Virus record (IMG/VR): IMGVR_UViG_3300032820_000025 | Coordinates: 1 to 42,734 of that record | Length of the DNA: 42,734 nucleotides | Origin: a virus | Strand: one strand, 5' to 3' | Shown: in pieces, positions 23,554 through 30,990 of the stretch | How the letters are laid out: every line of letters begins with the position of its first letter | Position numbering within the stretch: position 1 is the first letter of the stretch | Position numbers and translations under genes: made by a program | The notes under the pieces: generated by a model | The model's input: the letters and a program-made list of their open reading frames with translations, nothing else | The model's database searches: none | What the model was told of the DNA's origin: nothing

Positions 23554-24820
23554 AACGAAATCTACTGCAAGTATAACCGCATAACATTAATCGAGCAGGA
23601 TCCCCATCATAGTCATGTTTCCAACTTTGTACTAATTTGTTACTAAACCATTCATGATTTAAAATTTCTTCAAGTGTGTGATAATACAGATTATTAAATT
23701 TACTTCCATACTTACCGTGTGTTTCTTGATAAAACTGATATGCCATTTCGTTTCCATTAGGATCGTCCCAAGGTACTTGTTTTTTTCCAAAACGCACACC
23801 GCCTACTTCACAGCAAGGCCAAACTTCTCCATTAAACATAAATTGTAAACCTGGATCTCCGTCTTGATTTTCAGTATATGAATCTGCATTTTTATCCCAT
23901 CGACATTGTATTCGTCCATGCTCCCAAAATTTATCAATATCATTGTTATATTGTTTTAAATGTTCTTTAAATAAATCTATATTTTCATCTGCTGTTTTAT
24001 CTATAACATATGGTAAGTCAGCTTTTTCATTTTTATTTGTTTTGTCTCCTGACTCTACACGATCTCCTGTAAGTTCTTCGGCAAATCCTTTTTGTTCCAT
24101 TGGTGCATAACCTTCGATTGCTTCGTCAGGATTCTCTGCTTCCCATATTGTTTCGTTTCTTCCATAACCTCCAACAGTAAAAAAGTTTTCAAATCCCATG
24201 TCAAAAGCCATACTTTTTGCTTCATTAATTTGATGTTCGTTATGTTCGAATATAATAAATTGCCATTCAGCATGTCCGCCAGCATTAATAAATGCTTTAG
24301 AATTTTCCATGCATTTTTTCCAGTTAACTTGTCGGCGATATATATGATTAGTGTCTTCCAGTCCATCAAATCCAAAAACAACTTTTCCAGGATATTGTTT
24401 TATTTCATCACCAGTATTGTATTTTTTATTTAAAGTTTGTGCTAATTCTTTCCACCAACCAGTAGAGTTAATACCTCCGTTAGTTGCAATATTAATGATA
24501 CAAAGTTCTTGTTTTACGCCAGCTTTTAATCGTGCTTCGATATTTTGTTTACTGATCATCCAATCGCACCCTCTTATAAGATCAGGATGTAATGGTGGAT
24601 CTCCATAGTTGCCACAAATGTCAAGCAACTCGAGTGAGTTTACAATGGGTTTTAAGAAAGATTTATAAAGATTCCAAGGCATATCTGCAAGTGGCATATT
24701 TTTATTAAGATATTTCCCATCAACATTACGAGCACATCGTAAACAAAGAGCATTACATTTAGTAGTATAATCTAGTTGTACTCTTTTAATTTGAGGAACT
24801 GTTATGTATTGATTATTCAT
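23552..24820 (-). CDS. Radical SAM/SPASM-like enzyme (422 aa)
   Basis: The core motif CNALCLRC gives C22, C26 and C29. The usual GGE is replaced by CGNYGDPPLHPD (residues 69-80), the GNYGDP variant seen in some SPASM radical SAM families. C-terminal cysteines C306, C336, C337, C414 and C418, in CRWD, NGEVWPCCEVGG and LCGYTCSRF, fit one or two auxiliary clusters. The insert at 225-300 is acidic. The gene starts at an ATG 5 nt after the box AGTAAATA. The likely role is modification of a peptide, protein or small molecule late in infection; the substrate is not inferable from the window. Confidence 0.8.
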   Translation of the reverse strand: MNNQYITVPQIKRVQLDYTTKCNALCLRCARNVDGKYLNKNMPLADMPWNLYKSFLKPIVNSLELLDICGNYGDPPLHPDLIRGCDWMISKQNIEARLKAGVKQELCIINIATNGGINSTGWWKELAQTLNKKYNTGDEIKQYPGKVVFGFDGLEDTNHIYRRQVNWKKCMENSKAFINAGGHAEWQFIIFEHNEHQINEAKSMAFDMGFENFFTVGGYGRNETIWEAENPDEAIEGYAPMEQKGFAEELTGDRVESGDKTNKNEKADLPYVIDKTADENIDLFKEHLKQYNNDIDKFWEHGRIQCRWDKNADSYTENQDGDPGLQFMFNGEVWPCCEVGGVRFGKKQVPWDDPNGNEMAYQFYQETHGKYGSKFNNLYYHTLEEILNHEWFSNKLVQSWKHDYDGDPARLMLCGYTCSRFR

Positions 24821-24825
24821 ACTAG

Positions 24826-24833
24826 TATTTACT
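24826..24833 (-). promoter_or_regulatory. Late promoter-like box AGTAAATA (minus strand)
   Basis: Six of eight match to TATAAATA with the fixed 5-nt spacer (CTAGT) to the ATG of the radical SAM gene. It is divergent from the zf-CHCC promoter, which is only 5 bases away. Confidence 0.45.
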
Positions 24834-24837
24834 AAAC

Positions 24838-24866
24838 TTGACTTCTTAGGGTAAATAATTTACAAT
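24838..24866 (+). promoter_or_regulatory. Sigma70 promoter with ATG at predicted +1
   Basis: TTGACT at 24838-24843, 17-base spacer, TACAAT at 24861-24866, then AGTAGT and ATG at 24873. The -10-to-ATG junction is the same as at 21623-21631. Confidence 0.7.
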
Positions 24867-24872
24867 AGTAGT

Positions 24873-25091
24873 ATGGCTGAAGATATAGTTTATACTAGTG
24901 CTGAGGATGTTAGTTGTAAAGGGAGTACTGTTTTTGACGGCCATCCACTTGTTTATTATACATTTGGAAAATTCGGTCATTTACCAGGAGCACCTAAGAT
25001 TGTTAAAGGTAAACCAGAAGTAATTTGTGCTTATTGTGGTAGAAAATTTATATATAAAAAAGATGCAGAACGCAAAACTAATTATCCGTGA
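24873..25091 (+). CDS. zf-CHCC (NDUFS6-like) zinc-finger protein (72 aa)
   Basis: The sequence fits the zf-CHCC family, which includes the mitochondrial complex I subunit NDUFS6 and small bacterial homologues: DVSCKG (C15), then GHPLVYY (H24), then EVICAYCGRKFIY (C52, C55). These four residues would bind one zinc. The chain is 72 aa, a normal size for the stand-alone bacterial form. The promoter is placed so that the ATG is at +1. The last 29 bases overlap the start of uvsW. A role in the phage is unknown; iron-sulfur assembly or redox-complex interaction would be extrapolation from the family. Confidence 0.75.
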   Translation: MAEDIVYTSAEDVSCKGSTVFDGHPLVYYTFGKFGHLPGAPKIVKGKPEVICAYCGRKFIYKKDAERKTNYP

Positions 25092-26517
25092 TGAAGTAAA
25101 CATTAAGTTTGATGGATTAGATCCGTCAACACGCCGTAAGTTATCCGCGGCGGTTAAGTTTATGTTACCGTATGCATACCATATGCCTTCGTATAAGTTA
25201 GGACGGTGGGACGGAATGATACGGTTTTGTGATATTGGTGGTCGTTCATATTTAAATTTGCTTGATACATTATTACCCATTGTACAAAATGCAGGGTATC
25301 AAATTGAAGTAGAAGATCATAGGCAGACTTGGGAATTTGAATTTGATCCAATTGATAAAGATTATTTAAGTAAGATTAAATGGCCTAAAGGACATACTCA
25401 TGCTGGTGAGAAAATTGAGTTGCGTGATTATCAAGTAGAAGTTGTTAATAACTTTTTTGGTAACTTACAATGTTTGCAAGAAGTTGCTACTGGTGCAGGT
25501 AAAACTATTATTACTGCAACGTTGAGTAAGATAGTTGGTAAGTATGGTCGCACGATAGTTATTGTTCCAAACAAGAGTTTGGTTACGCAAACAGAAGATG
25601 ATTATATTATTGCTGGATTAGATGTTGGTGTGTTTTATGGAGATAGGAAAGAGTATGGACGCCAGCATACTATTTGCACATGGCAGTCATTAAATGTGTT
25701 ATTAAAAAAGAGTAAAAAGAAACAGGCAGAGATAGACATTGATGCATTTATAGATGGCGTAGTGTGCGTTATAGTAGATGAGGTGCATCAAGCAAAAGCA
25801 GATGTTTTAAAAACATTGCTTACAGGAGTGTTTGCACACATTCCAATACGGTGGGGATTAACAGGAACAATACCTAAAGAGGATTATGAGTTTGCGAGTC
25901 TTAAGTCAAGTCTTGGTGATGTTATTAATAGGATAAGTGCATCAGAGTTACAGGACCAGGGTATCTTAAGTAATTGCGAAGTTAAGGTATTGCAGTTAAA
26001 AGATGATGTAGAGTATCCAAATTATCCAAGTGAGTTAAAATATTTGGTTACTGATGAGAATAGAATTGATTACCTTGCTGACACAATACAAGATATTGCA
26101 AAGACAGGTAATACACTTGTGTTGATTGTTCGTATTAAAACGGGTGACATGTTAGTTAAGAGATTACCAAATGCAGTGTTTGTAAGAGGAGCAACTAAAA
26201 ATGAAGAACGTCGAGAGCATTATGATGAAGTGGCAAAGAGTAATGACAATCTTATCATTGCAACATACGGTGTTGCATCTATTGGCATTAATATTCCTCG
26301 TATCTTTAATTTGGTTCTTATAGAGCCAGGGAAAAGTTTTGTTAGAGTAATTCAAAGCATAGGTAGAGGTATTCGTAGAGCACATGATAAAGACTTTGTA
26401 CAGATATGGGATATTACAAGTAATTGTAAATACAGTAAACGCCATTTAACTGCACGGAAGAGATATTATCGTGAAGCAAATTACCCATTTGATATTGATA
26501 AGGTATTGTATAAATGA
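25063..26517 (+). CDS. uvsW: UvsW-type DNA/RNA helicase
   Basis: UvsW is a superfamily 2 helicase that unwinds R-loops and branched recombination intermediates in T4. The ATG at 25063 gives MQNAKLIIRDEVNIKFDG, which starts the N-terminal domain that ends with PSYKLGRWDGMIRFCD (like T4 FRYGNWDGRIRLLD). The Walker A motif is ATGAGKT (142-148), DEVH is at 239-242, GLTGTIPK is motif III-like, and the C-terminal part carries VASIGINIPRIFNLVLIEPGKSFVRVIQSIGRGIRR with the motif VI arginines. The length of 484 aa is close to T4 (503). It overlaps the zf-CHCC gene by 29 bases. Confidence 0.92.
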   Translation: MQNAKLIIRDEVNIKFDGLDPSTRRKLSAAVKFMLPYAYHMPSYKLGRWDGMIRFCDIGGRSYLNLLDTLLPIVQNAGYQIEVEDHRQTWEFEFDPIDKDYLSKIKWPKGHTHAGEKIELRDYQVEVVNNFFGNLQCLQEVATGAGKTIITATLSKIVGKYGRTIVIVPNKSLVTQTEDDYIIAGLDVGVFYGDRKEYGRQHTICTWQSLNVLLKKSKKKQAEIDIDAFIDGVVCVIVDEVHQAKADVLKTLLTGVFAHIPIRWGLTGTIPKEDYEFASLKSSLGDVINRISASELQDQGILSNCEVKVLQLKDDVEYPNYPSELKYLVTDENRIDYLADTIQDIAKTGNTLVLIVRIKTGDMLVKRLPNAVFVRGATKNEERREHYDEVAKSNDNLIIATYGVASIGINIPRIFNLVLIEPGKSFVRVIQSIGRGIRRAHDKDFVQIWDITSNCKYSKRHLTARKRYYREANYPFDIDKVLYK

Positions 26518-26534
26518 TAAAGATGTAGTATAAT
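26506..26534 (+). promoter_or_regulatory. Probable sigma70 promoter
   Basis: TATAAT at 26529-26534 is perfect, while the -35 candidate TTGTAT at 26506-26511 (17-base spacer) matches only four of six. The downstream leader has AGGAAA before the ATG at 26551. Confidence 0.5.
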
Positions 26535-26550
26535 AATAATAGGAAAACGG

Positions 26551-27057
26551 ATGCAGATTTTAACAGTAGAAAATGAAACATATAGTCTTAATAATTTACC
26601 AAATGAGATAGGTGATGTAAGATATTGTGTGCTCGATGTTACAGATCCAACATTTATTGATTATTACTTTTTGCCTTTAATATTTTTGGAGAGTTTTAAT
26701 ACACCAGCGGTAGTATTGCAAATAGGAAATAGATTTCAAATACAAATGCCATTGGATTGGAGTGTGTTAGTAGGTGAACCAGGGCAAGGAGATTTACAAG
26801 TTATTCCATTAACAAATTTAAATGATAGAGGGTTTACAACATTATTATATAATCCATTAAAAGGTTATATGCCAACTTGGGAACCAATACAAATTGTTAA
26901 TGTGTTTGTTGAGATAAAATGGTTTTTTCCAAAATTAAAGTATGGGCATTTATTAGTAATGCCGTTACATGATGGAACTAATCCTCTTTGTGGATTTTTT
27001 GTAAAAGAAACAAATAAGATTCCTGATGTTATTGATGTTGGTGATATTGTTTTATGA
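26551..27057 (+). CDS. Conserved-looking hypothetical protein (168 aa)
   Basis: No family name recognised. The product looks globular and mostly beta: MQILTVENETYSLNNL, LDVTDPTFIDYYFLPLIFLESF, AVVLQIGNRFQIQMPLDWSVLVGE, LQVIPLTNLNDRGFTTLLYNPL, and a last third with WFFPKLKYGHLLVMPLHDG. No catalytic motif, membrane helix or cysteine cluster stands out. It has its own probable early promoter, and its stop overlaps the ATG of the gp62-like gene (ATGA), so it is likely co-translated with replication proteins. A role in replication or transcription control is inferred from context. Confidence 0.65.
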   Translation: MQILTVENETYSLNNLPNEIGDVRYCVLDVTDPTFIDYYFLPLIFLESFNTPAVVLQIGNRFQIQMPLDWSVLVGEPGQGDLQVIPLTNLNDRGFTTLLYNPLKGYMPTWEPIQIVNVFVEIKWFFPKLKYGHLLVMPLHDGTNPLCGFFVKETNKIPDVIDVGDIVL

Positions 27058-27539
27058 AAGTTGATATGTTCAAAGAAATCCTCCCTGCTATTGGAAAGGG
27101 AGATAGAGAGTTCTATAATAATCTCAAACAAGAATCTAAGACTAGTACTAATTTTAGTCTTTGGATGATACATAGATGGGCAACGTGTCCTATAAAAAAT
27201 AAAGAACATTATATTTTATTTGTAAATGAATTGTGCAATCAACATTATAGCGAATTAAGTAAGCACCCAGAAATGCAATGGTTGTTATTAAGTGTTATTG
27301 GCTTAGGCGAAGAAAAGTATTTTAAGCAATGGGTTGGTACACCTAATAGTAGAACAAAAACAAATTCTATTGATAACTTTTTATTAGAAGCATATCCTAC
27401 AATTAGTGACGACGAGTTAAGTTTATTAAGAGAATTAAACGACCAAGAGGATTTTATTCAACTTGCAAAAGAAATGGGATACAACGACGAACAAATTTCT
27501 AATATCTTTGATGGAAAACGTAGAGATAAAAAAGGCTGA
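27054..27539 (+). CDS. 62: Clamp-loader small subunit, gp62-like (161 aa)
   Basis: T4 gp62 forms the clamp loader with gp44 to place the sliding clamp gp45. The protein has the look of the marine T4-like gp62 group: an N-terminal start (MFKEILPAIGKGDREFYNNL), a central signature 'FSLWMIHRWATC...FVNELCNQHYSEL..HPEMQWLLLSVIG' followed by EKYFKQWVG, and a C-terminal part with SIDNFLLEAYPTISDDELSLLREL. This corresponds to the family pattern 'PF(M/I)vNR.ls ... vNEmn ... QydfLinsi ... krFsKW' and a C-terminal '..Y..s...a...l..L.deq'. gp44 is not next to it, as it is in T4, and is not in the window. Confidence 0.6.
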   Translation: MKVDMFKEILPAIGKGDREFYNNLKQESKTSTNFSLWMIHRWATCPIKNKEHYILFVNELCNQHYSELSKHPEMQWLLLSVIGLGEEKYFKQWVGTPNSRTKTNSIDNFLLEAYPTISDDELSLLRELNDQEDFIQLAKEMGYNDEQISNIFDGKRRDKKG

Positions 27540-28218
27540 CGGCTTTAAGTGTAAATTTTGCAATAGAGAGTTTAAGAGTGTAAGAACTTTAAGCGCACAC
27601 ACCTGTGAGCAGAAACGTAGGCACACGTCAAAGAATGAGAAGTATGTGCAATTAGGATATAGGGCATTCCAACGATTTCATGAATTAAATTCAACTGCAA
27701 TTAAACCAACGCCTAAAACATTTGAAGAGTTTAGGCAGTCTCAATTTTATTTAGGATTTACAAAGTTTGGTAAGTTTGCACAGGGAGTAAATTGTTTACA
27801 GCATGAAGATTTTGTAGATTGGCTTGTTAGAAATAATTTGAAATTAGATGATTGGATAAAAGATGGTGCGTATGAACTATTTGTTAGAGAATATACTAGA
27901 GGTGAAAGGGCCGAATATGCTTTGGAACGTAGTGTTAAGTTTATGCAACGTTGGTCAGAAAAAGAGAATACTCATTGGCACGATTTTTTTAGAGAAGTTA
28001 ATTTAAATATTTTTACATATTGGATAAGGACAGGACGTATATCACCATGGGCAATTTTTAATTGTCGTAGTGGAACAGAAGTGTTAGCTAGGTTAAGTGA
28101 TGAGCAAATGGGATTAGTAGCAGACGCATTGGATCCAAAAGTATGGTCAACGAGGTTTGAGGTTAGTCCTGATGAGACTAGGTTTGTGCAAAACATTTTA
28201 ATAAAGGCTGGATTATGA
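27511..28218 (+). CDS. Zinc-finger protein of unknown function (235 aa)
   Basis: The ATG at 27511 is preferred over a TTG at 27463, which would extend the overlap with the gp62-like gene; overlap is then 29 bases. Residues 12-40 hold a C2H2/C2HC-type finger: FKCKFCNREFKSVRTLSAHTC, with C14, C17, H30 and either C32 or H38 as ligands. The rest (about 190 aa) is Trp/Phe/Arg-rich and helical (YRAFQRFHELN, FVDWLVRNNLKLDDWIKDGAYELFVREYTRGERAEYALERSVKFMQRW) and matches no family I know. It is likely nucleic-acid binding. Its stop overlaps the next ATG (ATGA), inside the replication block. Confidence 0.65.
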   Translation: MENVEIKKADGFKCKFCNREFKSVRTLSAHTCEQKRRHTSKNEKYVQLGYRAFQRFHELNSTAIKPTPKTFEEFRQSQFYLGFTKFGKFAQGVNCLQHEDFVDWLVRNNLKLDDWIKDGAYELFVREYTRGERAEYALERSVKFMQRWSEKENTHWHDFFREVNLNIFTYWIRTGRISPWAIFNCRSGTEVLARLSDEQMGLVADALDPKVWSTRFEVSPDETRFVQNILIKAGL

Positions 28219-28772
28219 AACTGCCTGACATTGATATTGATTTAAAAAATCGTGAAGAGGTATTAAATGTATTAAAGCATATACCTGCGAGTATTAATGA
28301 GAACAAAAAACATAATACAGGCGTATACTTTAATAATATACCAGTTAACCCATTTATTGGATCTGCTAGTATTGATTATAAAGAAGCAGAAGATAGAGGT
28401 TATTTTAAATTAGATCTTTTAAATGTTAATATGTATACTGATGTTAAGTCAGAAGAACACTTAAATGAGTTAATGAACAAAAAGCCAATGTGGTTTATGT
28501 TAGAGCATAAAGAGTTTGTCGAACAGTTATTTCATATACATAATCATTTTGATGTTGTGCAACAAATGAAACCACAGAATGTTGAACAATTAGCGGCAGT
28601 GTTAGCAATTATTCGTCCAGCAAAAAGATACTTGTTAGGTAAAAGTTGGAATGAAGTGTTTGCAGAAGTATGGATTAAGCCAACCGATGATGCATATTAT
28701 TTTAAGAAAAGTCATTCAACATCGTATGCATTAGCAATTATAGTTCAAATGAACTTGTTTACAGATAAGTAA
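28215..28772 (+). CDS. Miniature DnaE-like (DNA polymerase III alpha-like) protein (185 aa)
   Basis: The linear order of motifs follows the catalytic core of bacterial PolIII alpha. LPDIDIDL at residues 3-10 parallels PDFDVDF (D401/D403 in E. coli). KHNTGVYFNN (32-41) parallels HAaGVvIs. DRGYFKLDLLNV (60-71) parallels GLvKfDfLGL, with D67 at the place of D555. LAAVLAIIRPA (126-136) parallels iAl.RPGP. FKKSHSTSYALAI (163-175) parallels FNKSHaaaYal. DnaE is about 1100-1160 aa, so this is a compact derivative with large deletions between motifs. It lacks a visible PHP domain, tau-binding or OB region. Whether it polymerises DNA, or is an inactive relic or regulator, is unknown. It is coupled to its neighbours by ATGA overlap. 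Confidence 0.65.
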   Translation: MKLPDIDIDLKNREEVLNVLKHIPASINENKKHNTGVYFNNIPVNPFIGSASIDYKEAEDRGYFKLDLLNVNMYTDVKSEEHLNELMNKKPMWFMLEHKEFVEQLFHIHNHFDVVQQMKPQNVEQLAAVLAIIRPAKRYLLGKSWNEVFAEVWIKPTDDAYYFKKSHSTSYALAIIVQMNLFTDK

Positions 28773-28776
28773 ATTT

Positions 28777-29457
28777 ATGAATGTAAAAATACTTGAACAA
28801 TTGGAATTAATTTTTCAAACCTCTCCCCAGTTACTTCGGAATAGTTTTAAATTACAGCAAACTATACAAGGAACTTTTAATGTTTGGGTAGATGATGTTA
28901 GTTTTAATAACTTAGGTGATCTAGTAGAACGCATCGATGATAAAGTATTGGAAAAATACTTTAGTGAGATTTGGCAATCTGAAACTAAAAAATACAAGTA
29001 TAGTGGATTGTCTTTAGTTGATGAAATAAACAATTTAAAACCAGAAGCAGTGTTAGATGCTGGATGTGGGTTCAATGAGTTTAAAGGAAAAATACATAAT
29101 TTAATAGGTATAGATCCTTATAATGATAAAGCAGACATTAAAGTAAAGATAGCGGACTATACCCCAGATCGGTTGTTTGATGCAATAATATGTTTAGGGT
29201 CTGTTAATTTTGGTTCTACAGATAAAATTTTTACTGAACTTGAATGCATTGTTAATCTTGCCGCGGCAAATAGTAAAATGTATTTTAGAGTAAACCCAGG
29301 AATAGCACAGCCCCAGCCTGAATCAAATTGGATTGTATTTTATCCTTGGACACCGAATTTTATAATTAATTCTGCAGATTATTTAGGTGTTGATATTATA
29401 GAATTACGTAAGGATTATAAGGATAGGATGTATTTTGTTTGGTCGAAGAATAAATAA
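28777..29457 (+). CDS. Class I SAM-dependent methyltransferase-like protein (226 aa)
   Basis: Residues 92-98 read VLDAGCG, the SAM-binding motif I of Rossmann-fold methyltransferases, followed by HNLIGIDPYND (motif II acidic residue) and FDAIICLGSVNFGSTDKIF (motif IV/V region). There is a helical N-terminal part of about 80 aa. The C-terminal half has few hallmarks, so the substrate is unknown. It follows the DnaE-like gene by 4 bases and is the last gene before the transporter operon, which has its own leader. Confidence 0.7.
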   Translation: MNVKILEQLELIFQTSPQLLRNSFKLQQTIQGTFNVWVDDVSFNNLGDLVERIDDKVLEKYFSEIWQSETKKYKYSGLSLVDEINNLKPEAVLDAGCGFNEFKGKIHNLIGIDPYNDKADIKVKIADYTPDRLFDAIICLGSVNFGSTDKIFTELECIVNLAAANSKMYFRVNPGIAQPQPESNWIVFYPWTPNFIINSADYLGVDIIELRKDYKDRMYFVWSKNK

Positions 29458-29468
29458 TAATATTATAA

Positions 29469-29494
29469 GTTAACGAGTGTTAACTCCCGCGAGT
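29469..29494 (+). promoter_or_regulatory. Overlapping mutually exclusive hairpins upstream of the transporter gene
   Basis: GTTAAC (29469-29474) can pair with GTTAAC (29479-29484), and GAGT (29475-29478) with ACTC (29483-29486). The same ACTC can instead pair with GAGT (29491-29494) around a CCGC loop. They lie 27 bases before the ATG, with Shine-Dalgarno AAGGAG at 29509-29514. Confidence 0.35.
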
Positions 29495-29520
29495 GCGTTT
29501 ATTATTTTAAGGAGACACAA

Positions 29521-30990
29521 ATGGATATTACAAATATCTTTCCGTTGTTTCCTCCCAGTACTGGAATAATTGTCTTAATGATTTATGGGTTATTCGCATT
29601 AGCAATGACTCTCTGGTATTCGCGAGGATATAACGATACAAAAACATCATTTTTAGTAGCACGTCGAGAACTGAATACGTTTCAGGGATCGTTAAGTGTC
29701 GCGGCGGCCTGGCTGTGGGCCCCCGGCTTGTTTATATCAACACAGCAAGCATATGTAAACGGCCTTGTAGGACTATTCTGGTTCTGCTTGGGCAATTTCT
29801 TGACCCTAGGAGCATTCGCTTATTTTGCTAAACGAATACGCGAAAAAGCACCAGAAGGATTTACATTCTCTGGATATTTACGAGATAAATTTTCAGGCAG
29901 GGTGCAAGGACTATTTGTTGTAGAGATGATGCTGTTAGCAATCTGTGCGTTTGCTATTAACTTATTAGCAGGTTCAAAGACAGTAGAAATACTTACAGGT
30001 ATAGATTATACACTAGCAACATTCTTAATGGCTGGCGTAGCAATACTATATTCATTCCGTACTGGACTTAAAGCAACTGTAGTCACAGAAGTTATTAAGA
30101 TTCTTATAGTATGGACTGGTGTAATTATATTAGTACCGTGGGCAATATCTGCCGCGGGTGGTTGGAGTGTAGTAGTAGCAGGTCTTGGTGGTCGTACAGG
30201 ATTAGGTGGAAGCATATTTGGCACACCGTTTGCTTGGGGCATATTTACAGGCTTTGGAGCGGCGGCATTCTTAGGACACTTAGGTGGCCCATGGGGTGAC
30301 AACAGTTTTTACCAACGTGCGTTCTCAATTAAAAAGAACTGTATTATTCCGTCATTTATAATTGCAAGTTTTGTTTTTATAGTAGTTCCAATATGTATGG
30401 GGCTGTTAGGATTTTTAGCCGCAGGTGCAGGACTTGAAATTCCTAATTCAATGGTAGGTGTAACTAATGCGATTACTATAGGTACATTTTTACCAACAAG
30501 TGCGGCAATAGTGTTTATGTTTATGGTGTTTGCAGGATTAGTTGCTATACTTGATTCACAATTTGCAAGTGTAGCAAACATGACAGGACATGACATCTTT
30601 AATAAATTTAAAGGTGGCACAGATGACAAACAAGTCATTAACTATGCAAGGGGTGGTATGATTGCTCTTGCTATAGCAGGTGTAGGTGTAGCAAATATTC
30701 CAGGTATGCAATTGGTATACTTGTTCTTATTTTTTGCTGTACTACGAGCATCTGTATGGTTGCCTTCAATGATGTCAATAGTAAAGCCAGCATGGGTTAC
30801 TGAACTAGGCATGTTTTGGGGTATTGCAATACCAGCAACAATAGGTGAGATACTATTTGTTGCAGGTAAGTTAGGTTATAGTGATACTGCATTTACAGGA
30901 GTGCTAATAGCGATTTTTGGATCACCACTATTAGTGTTTATTATAAGCAGGATGGATAATGCCAGACTCACACAGACGAACGCTAGTTAA
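29521..30990 (+). CDS. Sodium:solute symporter family transporter (489 aa)
   Basis: The protein has the architecture of the SSS family (PutP/urea/pantothenate type): a short N-terminus, then about a dozen hydrophobic helices beginning IIVLMIYGLFALAMTLWYS. The family-typical start is TKTSFLVARRELNTFQGSLSVAAAWLWAPGLF, similar to '.fflagR.l......s..a.w.sa..f.g.....y..G', and residues near 370-400 read VFAGLVAILDSQFASVANMTGHDI. That matches the conserved 'lms.lsS.lns.s...t.D.y' region in which Ser/Thr residues contact sodium. The substrate is not predictable. A good ribosome site (AAGGAG) precedes the ATG. It overlaps the next gene by 32 bases. Phage-encoded transporters of this family are unusual. 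Confidence 0.85.
   Translation: MDITNIFPLFPPSTGIIVLMIYGLFALAMTLWYSRGYNDTKTSFLVARRELNTFQGSLSVAAAWLWAPGLFISTQQAYVNGLVGLFWFCLGNFLTLGAFAYFAKRIREKAPEGFTFSGYLRDKFSGRVQGLFVVEMMLLAICAFAINLLAGSKTVEILTGIDYTLATFLMAGVAILYSFRTGLKATVVTEVIKILIVWTGVIILVPWAISAAGGWSVVVAGLGGRTGLGGSIFGTPFAWGIFTGFGAAAFLGHLGGPWGDNSFYQRAFSIKKNCIIPSFIIASFVFIVVPICMGLLGFLAAGAGLEIPNSMVGVTNAITIGTFLPTSAAIVFMFMVFAGLVAILDSQFASVANMTGHDIFNKFKGGTDDKQVINYARGGMIALAIAGVGVANIPGMQLVYLFLFFAVLRASVWLPSMMSIVKPAWVTELGMFWGIAIPATIGEILFVAGKLGYSDTAFTGVLIAIFGSPLLVFIISRMDNARLTQTNAS

Noticed and set aside
24092-24608. Plus-strand ORFs of 85 and 113 codons
   Set aside because: They lie antisense within the radical SAM gene at 23552-24820, are Ser/Phe-rich with no motif and have no ribosome site.
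30006-30638. Minus-strand ORFs antisense to the symporter
   Set aside because: They mirror the hydrophobic-helix codon pattern of the sense gene and have no ribosome sites or recognisable product.
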